This document shows positions 35,336 to 47,337 of a stretch of DNA of 64,000 nucleotides, one piece after another. Under the pieces are notes generated by a model, which had not been told where the DNA came from, did no database searches, and saw nothing but the letters and a program-made list of their open reading frames with translations. This DNA comes from Panicum virgatum. Taxonomy: Eukaryota; Streptophyta; Magnoliopsida; Poales; Poaceae. Where the stretch lies: positions 12,641,900 to 12,705,899 of the forward strand of contig NC_053138.1 in the NCBI RefSeq assembly GCF_016808335.1. The letters run 5' to 3'. Each line of letters starts with the position of its first letter. Positions within the stretch are counted from its first letter, which is position 1. A program made the position numbers and the translations under genes.

Positions 35336-35541
35336 CTAGCTCCCCCTTCGGCCGGCGGTGGATTATTCAGCCGGTCGAGGATCTCTGGTTGGATTGTTTG
35401 GAAGCGCGACGGCGGATGCTGCACATAGCCCTTCCCTTTTTTATTTTTCATTCGTGATGTGTGGCGTCAAATTAAAGTTTGAAACGCTATATATATTCAA
35501 AGCAGTGTATCATGATTATTTAATATATAAAGTATTTTATA
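35336..35541. other. 3' region of the SABATH gene and a possible Helitron 3' end on the minus strand
   Basis: After the stop codon the sequence is A/T-rich. At about 35539-35570 the minus strand reads GTAGCAACACACGGGCACGAACCTAT, a near match to grass Helitron 3' termini but with CTAT instead of CTAG. If real, the element extends to the right; its other end was not found. Confidence 0.3.
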
Positions 35542-36479
35542 GGTTCGTGCCCGTGTGTTGCTACAGACGAAATTAAAACAAATACAACAAATCAAGACAA
35601 TATACAATAACTAATAATCATAGAAGATTGAAAGTACATTAAGCGTCAATGAGAATCACTACTAAAAGAGCCGCAGAGCATATATACAAACAAAGCCAAG
35701 TAGGCATACAGTGAAGTATAAAAAGATGATTGATTATTCAGTTAAGTTAGAAAAGCTGAACCATTTCCTTGCACTTGGTATTAATATTGAACCTGGCAAA
35801 GATAGATGACTCATGATGCGTCAGGCCATACAATTTGATCGCTGGTTACCTAGCTTCAGCATTGGAGCCTGCTAGTCTAAGGCAATGGGTGACATGACCA
35901 ATTTAGCTATGCCATCTACAGAATGTGGTAAAGCTAGATCAACAATCTTACCATGTATTTTCTAAAAATACGGCAAATAGTTGCACTCAGTAGAGAGCAT
36001 ACATATCACAAGAAAGATGTGACTATGTAGTGTATGCAACAGCCCTTAAGCATATTTTTTTTCTAAGTTTGCAAGCAAGATGTCATGATACAATGTAGCA
36101 AGTTTTTCATGCTGAAAGTATTTTACCTGTGCAAAGTTTATGAAAGTGATATTGGAAATACAAGCTGTAGACAGATGTGACAAGAAATGCTGAAATGCAG
36201 ATAAGTTTGCTACCCGCAACAAAAATCATAAATTCAATAAGTTAGTTTTCATGAGCATTGAACAGCTAATTGAAAATTCATGTAACTTTTGCATGTACAG
36301 ATGGGTTGATTGTAGTCAATCACAGTTCAGTGCCTATAACACTTAAAATTTGTCTTTTGAGTGCTCGCATTATAATATTTGATTCGGAGTTCAAATGAAA
36401 ACACGAACATAATAGGTAGAATCCATGACGATCCACAAAGCGCAAATTCAATTGCAGGTTGCAGAACTTATCATGAACC

Positions 36480-36890
36480 ATGCCACTATATCAGCTCTAA
36501 GACAGGAAGTGCTTGACTCTTTGAAGCAGCTTGGTGGAGGAATCCTGAAACACAGATAACCAACTACTTCTGATTTAGATACAACAGGTTCACATATGTA
36601 CCCACTGGTATGCAATGAAGACATGAAACCCTACTTTCTTTTCCTTAAAATGGCACAGGCAAGTAAAATCTGTAGAAAGGTGGTACAAGATCAGTGAGCT
36701 TGCGGAGTGCGATATCCTTTCATGCAATAGCCCGCTTCTCACTATGGCAGCACAAAGCATACTATTTTCCTCCTCTCCAATGTCATTTAGCACCTTGACT
36801 TTTTCTGGCTAACATACCAGCTCAACGATTCTCGACATAAGAACTCCTCCATGCCTCCCACAGCCACCAAACAATACGAAAATGAACCAT
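36480..36890 (-). pseudogene. Exon-like fragments of an unidentified gene
   Basis: Minus-strand pieces look like exons. One encodes KVKVLNDIGEEENSMLCAA and continues IVRSGLLHER. Another reads FGGCGRHGGVLMSRIVEL before a GT. A third follows a good acceptor (TGTGTTTCAG) near 36550. They do not join into one open frame that I can support, and I do not recognise the family. They may be captured gene fragments inside a larger element. Confidence 0.3.
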
Positions 36891-38256
36891 GATTAGTAAT
36901 TTCTATTTCTACCTGCAGAAAAAAGAAGGCACACCAAATTAATCAATATATTGGCATTCCAAATAGATGAATCATGATTAGTAATTTTTCAATAATGACA
37001 AATAATTTTTGTATTGTTGCCACATAATGGGTTATCATCATTTATGGAATCAACCATGTAGCAGGCAGGATGCCTCTAGTGGTCTACCTGATAATCACTT
37101 TTGACTGAATATATTGAAAAAACAACTGAACAGTAGATTAATAGCTAATGTAACTCAGTTGTAAAAAATGAATATTTAGAGCTCTGCAAGCGGGCTTCAC
37201 AGCACATTATAACACTATACTTTTTTTTGCAGGTATTATAAAACTGCACTAATGTAACTCAAGGATGAGTACTGTATGTCCAACAACATGAGGGTTAAGC
37301 ATTTCATCAAAGCCATCATATCATCATGAGTCATATCACCAAAAGTATATCCATCATATTTCATAGCAGAAATAGTAGCACGTATTAATTTCACAGTCCA
37401 ACACTTTAGGACATCAAAGCAAGGCAGATTGATAGGCGGATTGATATTGGCTTACAGTAGATGCAATCCAAGAAACATAACGTTGCTTTTGCTACTAACA
37501 CTTGGAAATATGGATTTCTAATTGCAAAGGTTTACTAATTATGTTAGCAATGAAACCTGTCGACTACACTGTCAATTAATCTGTAATAATGGTAGCAGTG
37601 AAACCTCAAACCTACCCGCTACATATTTCAAGAAATACTTTTGCACACTATCTATTTTTAGCACAAATGAAGGAATATTGATAGAAAAAAAATATGCAGC
37701 TATGGGTAAAATGCAGTGTCTAGCCTAAATAAAGGAATGGGGAAAGGAGGAATCACGGTTCTTCTTCCAGAAATTGTTGGATGGCTAGTTGCTCCCTCAG
37801 ATGGGATAGGAACATCGGAACATGGACTGGCTCTCTTTCGCATTAATAAGAAGGCAATGCTTGAAGAGGCCTTCAATCTGGAGAAGAAACACTTCTATCT
37901 GCATGCTGAATTTGTTTATTTGATCCAAAATGGGCACAATTAAGCATTACAATAAATTAGATAAGTAGCTGAAAGAAGGAACCATTTACTTTGATATCAG
38001 ATATCAGGTCATGTTTTCTTTTAAGCAATTTTTGGTTCCTGGGCTTCAATTAATTGTATTTTCCTTTTATCCATAAAGAAAGCAACATTGATTTTAAACC
38101 CATGAAATAGAACCAGTTATCATAACAGCATATAAGAATATTAGAACAGGTCGAAAGATTAAGTGGGTGGTGAAGGCAACAGAATAAATATTGACAAAAT
38201 ATAATAGGTTTGAAATCACCTGATACATACCGGAAAAACTTGCATATATAGCGAAG

Positions 38257-38413
38257 TGTGGGAAAGATAGGATGCGTATAATGTGGTCGATGTATTGCAT
38301 TGAGCCCCTTGGGCGTTATATATAGAGTACAGAGATTTGGGGGGCAAGGCACCTCCTCGATACATATGGCAGTCCGGGATTACATATCGTAACCTACCAA
38401 ATATACTCTAACA
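38257..38413 (-). repeat. 3' LTR of the TRIM-like element
   Basis: 157 bp; plus-strand termini TGTGGGAAAG and CTCTAACA. It is the 3' LTR because the primer-binding site is next to the other copy. Confidence 0.88.
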
Positions 38414-39800
38414 CCCCCCCTGCAGTCGTAGCGGTAGCAACACGAACGGTCAGACTGGAGAACAATGGAGACGTATCCCCCCTACAGTCGGAACGCCAGT
38501 GCGAAAGTTTTGACTAGAGACTCATGCAGATGATAGCCCTTTAGTGTCGTAGTAGCCGAAGTCGAGGTGGACGTGGTCGAAGCCGTGGAGGGGGCGCGGG
38601 TCGAAGCGTCGTCGAGGTGCTCGAGTACGCAAACTCAGCAGCTTCTTGCCGAAGACAGCAACAGGACGGTGCGGCGGATGACGAAGGTAGACGGCGCGGT
38701 TTGCGACTTAGGTCACGCTTAGGACAGGGGTGGCGACGGCGCAGGTTGCAGCAAGTGTCGCGCTCAGACCAGGGGTGGCGATGACGTCTTCCTTCAGGAA
38801 CATCGGCGGCGATGTCCGCGCGAGAAAGGCTGGAGGCGCGGAGGCGGATCGAGCGCCTGTTTGACGAAGACCGGCGGCGAGTGGCGCCACCGCCTGAAAA
38901 AGGCGACGACACCAGTAGGGTGGCTTGATCACGAACGTCGTCGCTGCAGCCTGGAAGGCGCAGCAACAACCTCGTCCTTCGGGAGGGTCGACGATGAACG
39001 GCGATGAACGGCAGGGCGATGCAAACCGATCTTAGATCGGAAAAAAAATAGCAGCAGCATCAAGGCGAACCTGCGGGTACAATCTCGGGTGCACCAAGTC
39101 ATGCCCTCCCAAACCTTATCCTCATCCGCCTGTTGGCTAGAGGGCAAAGGAAGGAAGGGGCAGGAGCATCCCGAGCGGCTCCTCTGCTCCGGCCGCGCAG
39201 CAGCCCGACGACCCCCAGAAGCCGCCCCCGCTGCCGCGACCTTGCGGACGGCGGCATGGCGTTGAGGGAGGAGGGGAAGCAGGCTCGCGGCGGTGCGTTG
39301 GAGAGGACCGGTGGTGGAGGGCGGCGGCAGCGCTGCGGCCCGGCGTGGACGTCGATTGGCGATGCGGCGGCCCGCCGGCCCCGATGGTGCAGTGGCCTGG
39401 CGTCCCCGCGGTGGTCCTCCGTAGCCACGCACTCGCGCTCATGGCAGCGGTGCGGCGGCGCTGGTAGGAGTCGAGGCGCCTGGCCTGATGCGCGGGAGGG
39501 GCGGGCGGATCCGGATGTGGAGCCGAGGGGGACGACGACGCGGAGGCGTGCAGGCCCAGTGGCGCCCCCATGGCGATGTGGTACCCGACGGGGACGTCGA
39601 GCGGTGCCGCCATGGGGCGGCCAGGGAAGAGGTAGGTCCTTCTGCTGCTGGTTGACGACGGCGGCGCGGATCAGAGGGATCCGCGGCGCATCCTACGAGG
39701 GCGCTGCCTCCGGCGGAGATTGATCTCCCCGGGGGTGGCGCGGGTTGCAGCGGAAGCGGCGGCGGCTAGGTCAGGATCTAAAACCTAGGCTCTGATACCA

Positions 39801-39965
39801 TGTGGGAAAGGTAGGATGCGTATAATGTGGTCGATGTATTGCATTGAGTCCCTTGGGCGTTATATATAGAGTACAAAGACTTGGGGGGCAAGGCACCTCC
39901 CCGATACATATGGCAGTCCGGGATTACATATCGTAACCTACCAAATATCCAAATATACTCTAACA
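39801..39965 (-). repeat. 5' LTR of the TRIM-like element
   Basis: 165 bp, matching the other LTR apart from about five substitutions and an 8-bp insertion near its plus-strand right end. The adjacent 39788-39800 is the Met-tRNA primer-binding site. Confidence 0.88.
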
Positions 39966-40607
39966 CGAAGACCTTGCATCAATTATCTTTATGGATCATA
40001 AAAATGTATTTCAATTAAACTACAAAAAAAATCAAAGTGTTAGGTTGTTTTGAACAGTTATTCAAACAACCATTACCACTTTTACCAGGATTGAAGAGGC
40101 AGAGAAGATATATTGACTTAGAACCTGGTAAGTTTCAGAGTGAACAGAGGGAACAAAATATTTTCACCTTTTTAAACTAATCAAATCTTTTCTAACATAC
40201 CCAGACTGGTACGCATCCTTCTAACAGTTGTTTTGGCGTCCATTCAATCGAATGAGTAGAGATTGGATTTGTATAGGTATTGAAGGATTTTTTATCTACC
40301 ACAGATTTTTTAATGGAAACATATCAGGTGCAAACCAATCTATCCGTGGAAATTATGCAAACTTCAATTTAGACCACCGGATCAACATTTAAGAGGAGTG
40401 ATCAAAGTTGAAGTAAAACAAAAAACATCAAACAAACTATAATTTAGAATGAAGAGAGTACTAGAGCACTTATTGTAAACTAGCATCACTACTGTCTACT
40501 GCAGCATACTTTCTTCACCGTACTAATACGAGGACACAAGGTCATGTGCTCTGTGATAACCTGGCAAAAGAGACCTGCTTGCAGATGCAGAGTTGGAACA
40601 GACGTAC

Positions 40608-41676
40608 GGGCGTGTTTGGATGCCGGCCATACCCTGCCACGGAAGTGTGGCGGCGACGCACCTGTGGCGATAAAAACACCACCTAAGCTTTGGTGTCTTT
40701 TTTCACTAGAAAAGGCGGTGGCGGCCAAACTTGAATGCTAAAGCAAACAACAGCCATCCATCCGTGGCTGCCCAAGAGCAACTCCAAGAGCTTATGTAAA
40801 TGGACTTGATTAGATAAAAAAAGTAGAAAAACTTACAAAAACTGGATCCAACAGCTTATGCAAACATTCCCAGTAGCTATTCCATTAACCATTCCCGGTC
40901 TCCCGGAAGGCAAAAATGCACACCCAGCTCCGTTCGGGGTCCGCCCCTCACCCCAAGCTTTGCGGCGGCACCGTGGTCCGGTGTGGCATGGCGAGATCTG
41001 CGGCGGTGCAACAGTCTTGAGCTCCTGGCAGCACGGCGGGGCCGGAGCGTGGCGGCCCAGCGTGGCCGGGCCAGAGCTCTGTGCGGCGAGGCGGATTCGA
41101 GATCTGCCCATCCGGCCGTGGAGCTGCGGCGCTTGCACCCGCGCTGGCAAAGCTCACCCGTGGCGGCGGAGCTTGCGCCCGCCGGCGGGCCGCAGCAGGT
41201 GCCGGCCGCAAGCTCGCCATATCCTTGCCCGCCTCCCGCGCAGGTGCCGCGGTCCCTCGGAGCTAGTGTGGCGGACGGCGGCGTCGACAGCAGCGAGGCA
41301 GGCGGTGCGGATCGCAGAGAGGCGAGGCGAGGCGAGGAGGAAGCGGCGCAGAGAAGTCGCGGCGGCCGGCAGCATCTAGTGCACGACGACTCCTGCAGGG
41401 CCCTCACGCACATGCGTCCTGCGCGGGGAGCTTGCGGCGGCCGGCGGCGTCCAACGCACGGCCGGATCGGAGGTGCGTGGAGGAGGGGTGGATAGAGAAG
41501 CTGTTGGATTTCACACTCTTTTGATAACTAAATGGCTAGCTAAATAGAATTTGATTAATGTAATTTGTTGAAGTTCTTGGAGATACTCTAAGTTGTGACT
41601 GGCATGTAATTTGTTGAAGTTCTTGGAGATACTCTAAATTGTGAGTGGCAAAGTGAGGTAGCCATCCAAACACCCC
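40608..41676. mobile_element. Composite element with GGGCGTGTTTGGATG ends
   Basis: The outer ends GGGCGTGTTTGGATGCC and GGCTACC..ATCCAAACACCCC are inverted repeats. Inside is a second pair, AGAGCAACTCCAAGAGCTT (40775) against the complement of AAGTTCTTGGAGATACTCT (ending 41590), enclosing GC-rich DNA at 40.9-41.5 kb that resembles captured genic sequence. No clear target duplication was found for either pair, so the boundaries are tentative. Confidence 0.45.
41560..41651. repeat. Tandem duplication, 2 x 46 bp
   Basis: Units 41560-41605 and 41606-41651 share GTAATTTGTTGAAGTTCTTG and the following GAGATACTCTAA. It duplicates the right inner terminus of the element at 40.8-41.6 kb. Confidence 0.85.
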
Positions 41677-43283
41677 ATTGGTCACACAGAGAACAGAACA
41701 GAGAAAGAAAAGCCCACAACCCGTGAAGAAGAATCTTTCAAAAAACAACCCGTGAAGAACATGGGGAACTATAGCTGGTGGAAAGGTTTCTCACCAGTGG
41801 GCTTGGCATGCGTGTGCTTCCACCACAATTGTCGCTTCGCATTTTCGGCAGATCACAAATCCACACCGAATCAACGATGTTTTAGCACTCAACTAGTAGG
41901 GGAATATTTTTTTATAAATCTAACAAGTATATCAGTTCAAAGATTTGCACTCAACTATAGTATTAAACACACAGTATTAGACACTAGGAAGAATGGCGCG
42001 CTTCGCCGCGCTCGCGCTTGCTATTCGTGCCGGTCCCTGTGAGTAGTGTTGTTCCATCATGGTGGGTGCAGTAGTGACGGATTAAATCCATCAACCTGCC
42101 TACATGGAAAGGCTTAGTGTTGCGACGTAGCACATGAGAACATTAGCGTCTGGCTGGTTGAATAACAATAACATCGCTGGCTGGTCTCGTGCCCAAATCA
42201 TGTAGCCGTGATAGCTTCTTTGTTTAGAGAACATAGGCCATCATGCAATTATCTTCAGTCTCAAAAAATGTAAAATGTCATTTTTCATCACCTATTTCTC
42301 TGCTGCAAGAGACATAATGTCATAGCTATAAGACATGCTACTCAGTTACATATAGGAACATTTGGCACTTACTGAAAGATGAGATCAATAACACATGCAA
42401 GAAGAGACATGGTTGTTCAGGTTTACTTACTTGGTTTCACTTAAAAGAGAGGCACCCACAAATCATGACGACTATCTTTTCAGCAGTAATTGAACTAAAA
42501 GCACAGAAGACTTGAGATAAATATGCCTAGGCATTTCAAATGAATACTATTTGCATTGGCAAACGTAAACCAATTATCGTCTGCACATTTGGTACACCAG
42601 CCATAAGGGCAACTAAATGTGCAGAAAATATAGCCTATTTACACTAAAGCTGAATGATGGTTTTACAGTAAAGCTGAATGATGACCACTATAAAGAAAGC
42701 AAATATCCAGCCTATACTGCAATTTGCATCCTAAAGCTGAATGCTTGTTTGCTCAACAGTACTATAGAGAAAGTAAATAACATCAATTTTAAAGGTAATT
42801 TTTTAGACTCTGTAATATGTGCCTATCCTTCTAACATGTGGAAAATATAATTCACACCAAAACATCATCCAATTAGATCTGCCTAGTCACTCACAGAGCA
42901 CTCTGGCAGAAACAGAACTTACAATGCACAACTCAAAAGTGAAGCTATGGAGTCACATCCTGCAGCCACAAAAGTAGATGTTAATACATTTTGGGCATAC
43001 TTTGACATTTATACTTTGGGGTGTGGACTTGTAGAGGTGCGTGGATATGGTCTTTTTAATTTTGCTTTTGCTATATTGCAAGCAACCATGCATTTATGCA
43101 CATAAGATTTCCCTGAAAGTACGATGATCCAAAACGAACATTCATATTGATAGCAATTAAGATATCAGTAATGCTCTATCACAAAAGATCGAAGAAATGA
43201 ACAAAAAAAAATTTGCAGCGAGAATTTTAAGAAACGCTACATTGTTTCCTGTCTTATCTGTTTGAACAGGATCTGCTTGTTAA

Positions 43284-43559
43284 GGGCAGTCCCAACCCAG
43301 ACTCTACTATGGAGTCTAAGCCTCCTATTTATTGTGTTTTGCTGATGTGACAATATATTTATGGTAGAGAGAGGGAGAGAAATCAAGACTCCAAGTCTTA
43401 TTTAGACTCCAAGTCTTCACGCAAATCAAGAATGAATGTGAGAGAGACAAGTAGGCCATATAAACCAAAATAACACACTTTGCATTGGGAAGTATAGTTT
43501 CTTGTGATGGAGTCTTTGAGGCTTAGACTCTAATAGTAGAGTCTGGGTTGGGACTGCCC
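43284..43559. mobile_element. Tourist-like MITE, TSD TAA
   Basis: 276 bp with inverted ends of 21 bp or more, starting GGGCAGTCCCAACCCAGACT, flanked by TAA (43281-43283, 43560-43562). A different family from the GAGACGAATCT-containing elements. Confidence 0.85.
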
Positions 43560-44090
43560 TAAGGTAACATGAAACTGGAACCTCATGCAAACATAGTAGC
43601 CTGTAACTCAAATATGAATGGGATAGAGAAGTGGAGGCATCTGGAACAGAAGCAGCTAAGGCAATCGAAAACAAATGGACAGAAGGGAGATTACTTGATG
43701 CTGCTCTACATCCCAAGATGCCGTTGGATAGAAATGGATTCACCCGTACCCATGCCCACTAATCACCCGTACCCAAATTATCCATCCCCAAATAACGAGG
43801 ATAATATCCAGTGAGTATGGATAACCAATGGATAAAGATCCGTGGGAATCGAGAAGCAATAAAGCAACAGCATCGTGAAGGTGCAAGCGTGACTGCATGA
43901 GCAGGAGGTGGGCAGGTGGCCGCGCGCCTTCATGGAGGCGGTGAGGCGCGCGCTTCGCTGCTGCCTGCTGGTGTCAATTTGATACTAGTTATTTGTTCGG
44001 AACGGGTATATGGTTAAATGAGTAATTACTCTCTAATATCCTATCTATACCCATACATATACGGATAACTCATACTCTCTCTAAATAATT

Positions 44091-44243
44091 CACCGTGTTC
44101 GGCCGGTGTACTAGCCTCCAGCCCTACATTATTTCTATTCCACACCGTTCCAGCACCAGCCTCTAACCACCAGCCAGCTAATAGTATTTTTCTCTCACAC
44201 CACTCCAACTCTAGGCTCCAGCTCCAGCCTACCGAACAGAGGC
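44091..44243. mobile_element. MITE with CACCGTGTTCGGC ends, copy 3
   Basis: Left end CACCGTGTTCGGCCGG. The right end ACCGAACAGAGG has decayed. Interior CTCTCACACCACTCCAACTC matches the copies at 31.6 and 32.4 kb. Confidence 0.6.
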
Positions 44244-44824
44244 AATATGGATATGGATTTGAGTATTTGGGTACGGGCAATGATTAACCAATGGCATCTT
44301 GATCTACATCGCGTCGGCGTCAGCTCTCCTTCTCAGTCCCGTCATCATGGATCAGAGCTCTGTGCCAGTGTCCGCATCGGGCCTTTGGCGTGTGGCGTGC
44401 ACGTGGTGCATTTCGACACCTTTCAGCAATAAGTGTAATTTTTCGAGACGAATTTAGTGAGTCAAGTTCCACTATAATTGGCTGCAGTGATACTACAATA
44501 ACCGTCCTTAATCATCCTCTAATCAAGCGGTCAAATGCCTTATTAGCTACAGCACATAATACAAATTGTTTTGCAATTAGATTTTATTTAAGTAGTGGTC
44601 AAAAGAACAAGAAAAATTACGTAAAAACTTTTTCAACCCCCAAACAAGGACGCTGCAGCTGCCTCGGGCGTACCAAGAACGCGACCTCGACCAAATCACG
44701 ACGGATTGACTGAGGTCTATCTCCGTGGCAGGTGACAGGACAGTTTCGTTGAGCAGCGAGAGGCAACACGGTATATTGCCACGCGACGTGCCTCAGGTGA
44801 TAACTTTTTTCTCTCTCTCGCCAC

Positions 44825-45361
44825 TAGGGATGTCAATTGCACCCACGGATGCGGGTATCCGCGGATTTTAGACCCGACGGGTGCGGGTGCGGGTTCGATA
44901 TTCCACCCGTGGGTGGATCCGCACCCGCACCAGCGTATTGCGGGTGCGGGTTTGAGATTCCACCCGCGGGTGGACCCGCACCCATCCACAAACAAAGAAA
45001 CTCTAACCCAACGTGCTTAGGTAAGGCTTATTCTAACTATCCTAACTATAAAATGAGCACAAAAATTTATAGATTTATTGTTAATTTGTCATTAATAATT
45101 TGAATTTGGGAATTTGTTGTTAGTTTGCCCTTATTACTTATAGAAATGTAATGTTTGGCTATTTAAATTAAAGGATTTGTGCATTTTTATTATATCTTTT
45201 GTCACACCCGCGGGCACCCGAAACCCGCCCGAAACCCGCGGGTGCAGGTGTAGAAATGCACCCGCGGGTCTACCTGCGGGCGGGTTTTTTCCAACCCCGC
45301 GGGTTTGCCTATGGGCGGGTTTTCATCAAACCCGCACCCACATCCGCGGGTGCCATCCCTA
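44825..45361. mobile_element. Non-autonomous hAT element with GC-rich palindromic arms
   Basis: 537 bp, ends TAGGGATGTCAATTGCACCC / GGGTGCCATCCCTA, perfect 8-bp duplication CTCGCCAC (44817-44824, 45362-45369). Both arms are packed with GCGGGTGCGGGT and CCCGCGGGT words, separated by an A/T-rich centre. No coding capacity. Confidence 0.9.
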
Positions 45362-45822
45362 CTCGCCACAAGAGCAACACGCATTGCGATAGCACTGGTG
45401 GAACAGGCAAGAAGCTCTCGCAGAGCTCCTTTTGATTCAGCGATATACATCTACATATATTGGAAAGATGATCTGATAATCGCAAATAAATAGTTTCCTG
45501 TTGAGATTTTATTTGTAACTAACGTTATTGAATTCCATGTCCACATAATGATCTAATTATCCATGAGCTTTTTCCCTGCATGTGTATTTGGGATTTATCC
45601 ATATGGTATTACTATTACGGCCTGGACTTACCTGTTTGGGATTTGACCCATACACGTCGGCGCGGTGGACTAAAGAGTGAGGTGGTTTAGGAAGTTGTCT
45701 TAGCACCGTGTAAATGTTAAATTTTCTCTTTAGTAAGTTTCTCCCGCCCGGAAGTTCAAAAATTATGGTGAGATTTAAGAGCCATGTGAAATAGTTTGAA
45801 TTAAAATTTTGAATATTTTTTA

Positions 45823-45948
45823 CTACTTTCTCCATTCCAAATTGTTGGTTATTTAGATACATAATTTTTTGTATATATCTAGGCATGATGTATATCGTAT
45901 ATTTGGATAAACAGCAAAAAATATTACAATTTGAAACAGAGGGAGCAG
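45823..45948. mobile_element. Stowaway-like MITE, TSD TA
   Basis: 126 bp. Ends CTACTTTCTCCATTCCAAATTG and the complement of CAATTTGAAACAGAGGGAGCAG, flanked by TA on both sides. Terminal sequence and TA duplication are typical of Stowaway. Confidence 0.85.
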
Positions 45949-46069
45949 TAATGATAAAGAACTTATATTTTCCTTCGGCACATGCTTGCCACATTGAGTT
46001 GGTAACAAAGCAGCAGAATGTTCCCTGAAGCTGTGTTTTGTATGCTGACTTGGTTGTGCAAGAGCGTGA

Positions 46070-46943
46070 CACTACTACAGAAATCTTATTGGGGGCAGGT
46101 AAAATCGGTTTTCCGAGACGGTTTGGTGCCACTCTCGGTTAATCAAATAAAAAAATTAAAAAAAAGAAAACACGTGGATGAGCCCACGGAGCCCATCCAT
46201 GAGCAGCCGCCACCGCTCGCCGGATCCGCATTGCCGCTCACCGGATCCGGTCACCATGGGCACGGATCCGCCGCACACGCGCCACAGCACGCCCGGCACC
46301 GCGTATGCCCGTCGCCGGCCGGATCTGGAGATGGAGGAGAAAGCATGGCTGATGGGGGAGGGAGCCTCGCCGGATCCGGTGAGGGAGCCCCGCCGGCGTC
46401 CTCACCCGCGTCGCCGCCGGCCATCGCAGCCTCTCGGATGAAGGAGAGGGAGAGGCTCGCGGCCCGCCCACCGACACCGTGGCTGCTGCTACTCCCCGTG
46501 CCGCCGCGGATGAAGGCTCGGGAGGGGCGGCTCAGGTGGGAGGTGGTCGTGGTCGTCGGATCTGAGGGCACGCCGTGAGGCACCAGTCGGCACCGAGGCT
46601 AAGTGTTGAGAGAGAGAGAGACTGCGGCTGCGAGAGGGAGCGAGTGAGGGAGAGTTAGGGTTTTGCTTTGTTATATACTCTTCTTAGCAACTGAGCTCAT
46701 ATGGACCTCGTTTGGGCTGGTCTATTAACCGAGGCGGACCATTATAAGGTGACCAACTTTGAAAATAGTTCTATTAATCGAGGCGGTTATTTTAATGGTG
46801 AGGCGGTTATTTTAATGGTGATCGCATTAGTTAATCGATTTTGCGAGGTGGTTTTCTAACTGTTCATTAACCGAGACGGTCAAAAAAATGTGCCTGCGTC
46901 CGAGGTCATTTTTAAAGATCGCGGTTAATGTTTTTTAATAGTG
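46070..46943. mobile_element. Non-autonomous CACTA element with a GC-rich insert
   Basis: Left end CACTACTACAGAAA; right end is the complement of CACTATTAAAAAAC. Subterminal CGAGACGGTT / AACCGAGGCGG words recur in both orientations. A GC-rich central block (46170-46580) gives open frames in several phases (e.g. one with repeated TGSGHHGHGSA-like residues), none credible as a gene. The 3-bp target duplication is not evident. Confidence 0.65.
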
Positions 46944-47293
46944 TAAATACGTTCATAGTTGGTTGTACATTTCGAATGATCTTTGAATGGCACGTTTTGC
47001 ACTCTATCTCAGAGGGTAAAAAATTTGGTCATTCTTATACATTATAGTCACTCAGTTTCGAAATGTAGACTATTTTGACTTTTTTACATTCAATAATTTT
47101 TCTACGCAATTACTATATACAAGTTGAGACGAAATATATTTCTACAGTAGACGAGGAGCTCGGGACTTGGCGAGCCTATCGAGAACCGAGTTGGAGCTTG
47201 TCTGTAGAATCGGCGCGGGATGTCAGGCTCAAATCAACCTCGGCTCGGTATGCTATCGATGCTATGCTATCGAACTCGAGCTTGAGGTGGCAG

Positions 47294-47337
47294 GCTCGCT
47301 CGAGCTCGAGCTCGAGCTCGGCTCGTTGACAGCCCTC
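47294..47337. mobile_element. hAT-type right end with (GAGCTC)n
   Basis: A run of GAGCTC units leads into GGCTCGTTGACAGCCCT, the common terminus of grass hAT elements (complement AGGGCTGTCAACGAGCC). The left end was not found. It lies directly upstream of the SnRK1 beta-3 leader exon. Confidence 0.45.

Larger units (their letters stand above)
38257..39965 (-). mobile_element. Small non-autonomous LTR retrotransposon (TRIM-like)
   Basis: Two direct repeats (38257-38413, 39801-39965) start TGTGGGAAAG and end CTCTAACA on the plus strand. They differ at about five bases plus an 8-bp insertion. The target duplication CGAAG is perfect (38252-38256, 39966-39970). Directly inside the right LTR, the minus strand reads TGGTATCAGAGCC, the usual primer-binding site for initiator Met-tRNA, so the element runs on the minus strand. 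A G-rich polypurine tract (CTGCAGGGGGGG) abuts the other LTR. The 1.37-kb interior is GC-rich and lacks gag or pol. Confidence 0.9.

Noticed and set aside
39133..39723. 196-residue frame
   Set aside because: Lies inside the TRIM-like element, is low complexity and Arg/Gly/Ala-rich, and resembles neither gag nor pol.
40858..41495. Overlapping frames of 170-178 residues on both strands
   Set aside because: GC-rich interior of a composite transposable element; no frame shows a domain.
46018..46578. 186-residue frame
   Set aside because: Interior of a CACTA-type element; starts in its terminal repeat and is low complexity.
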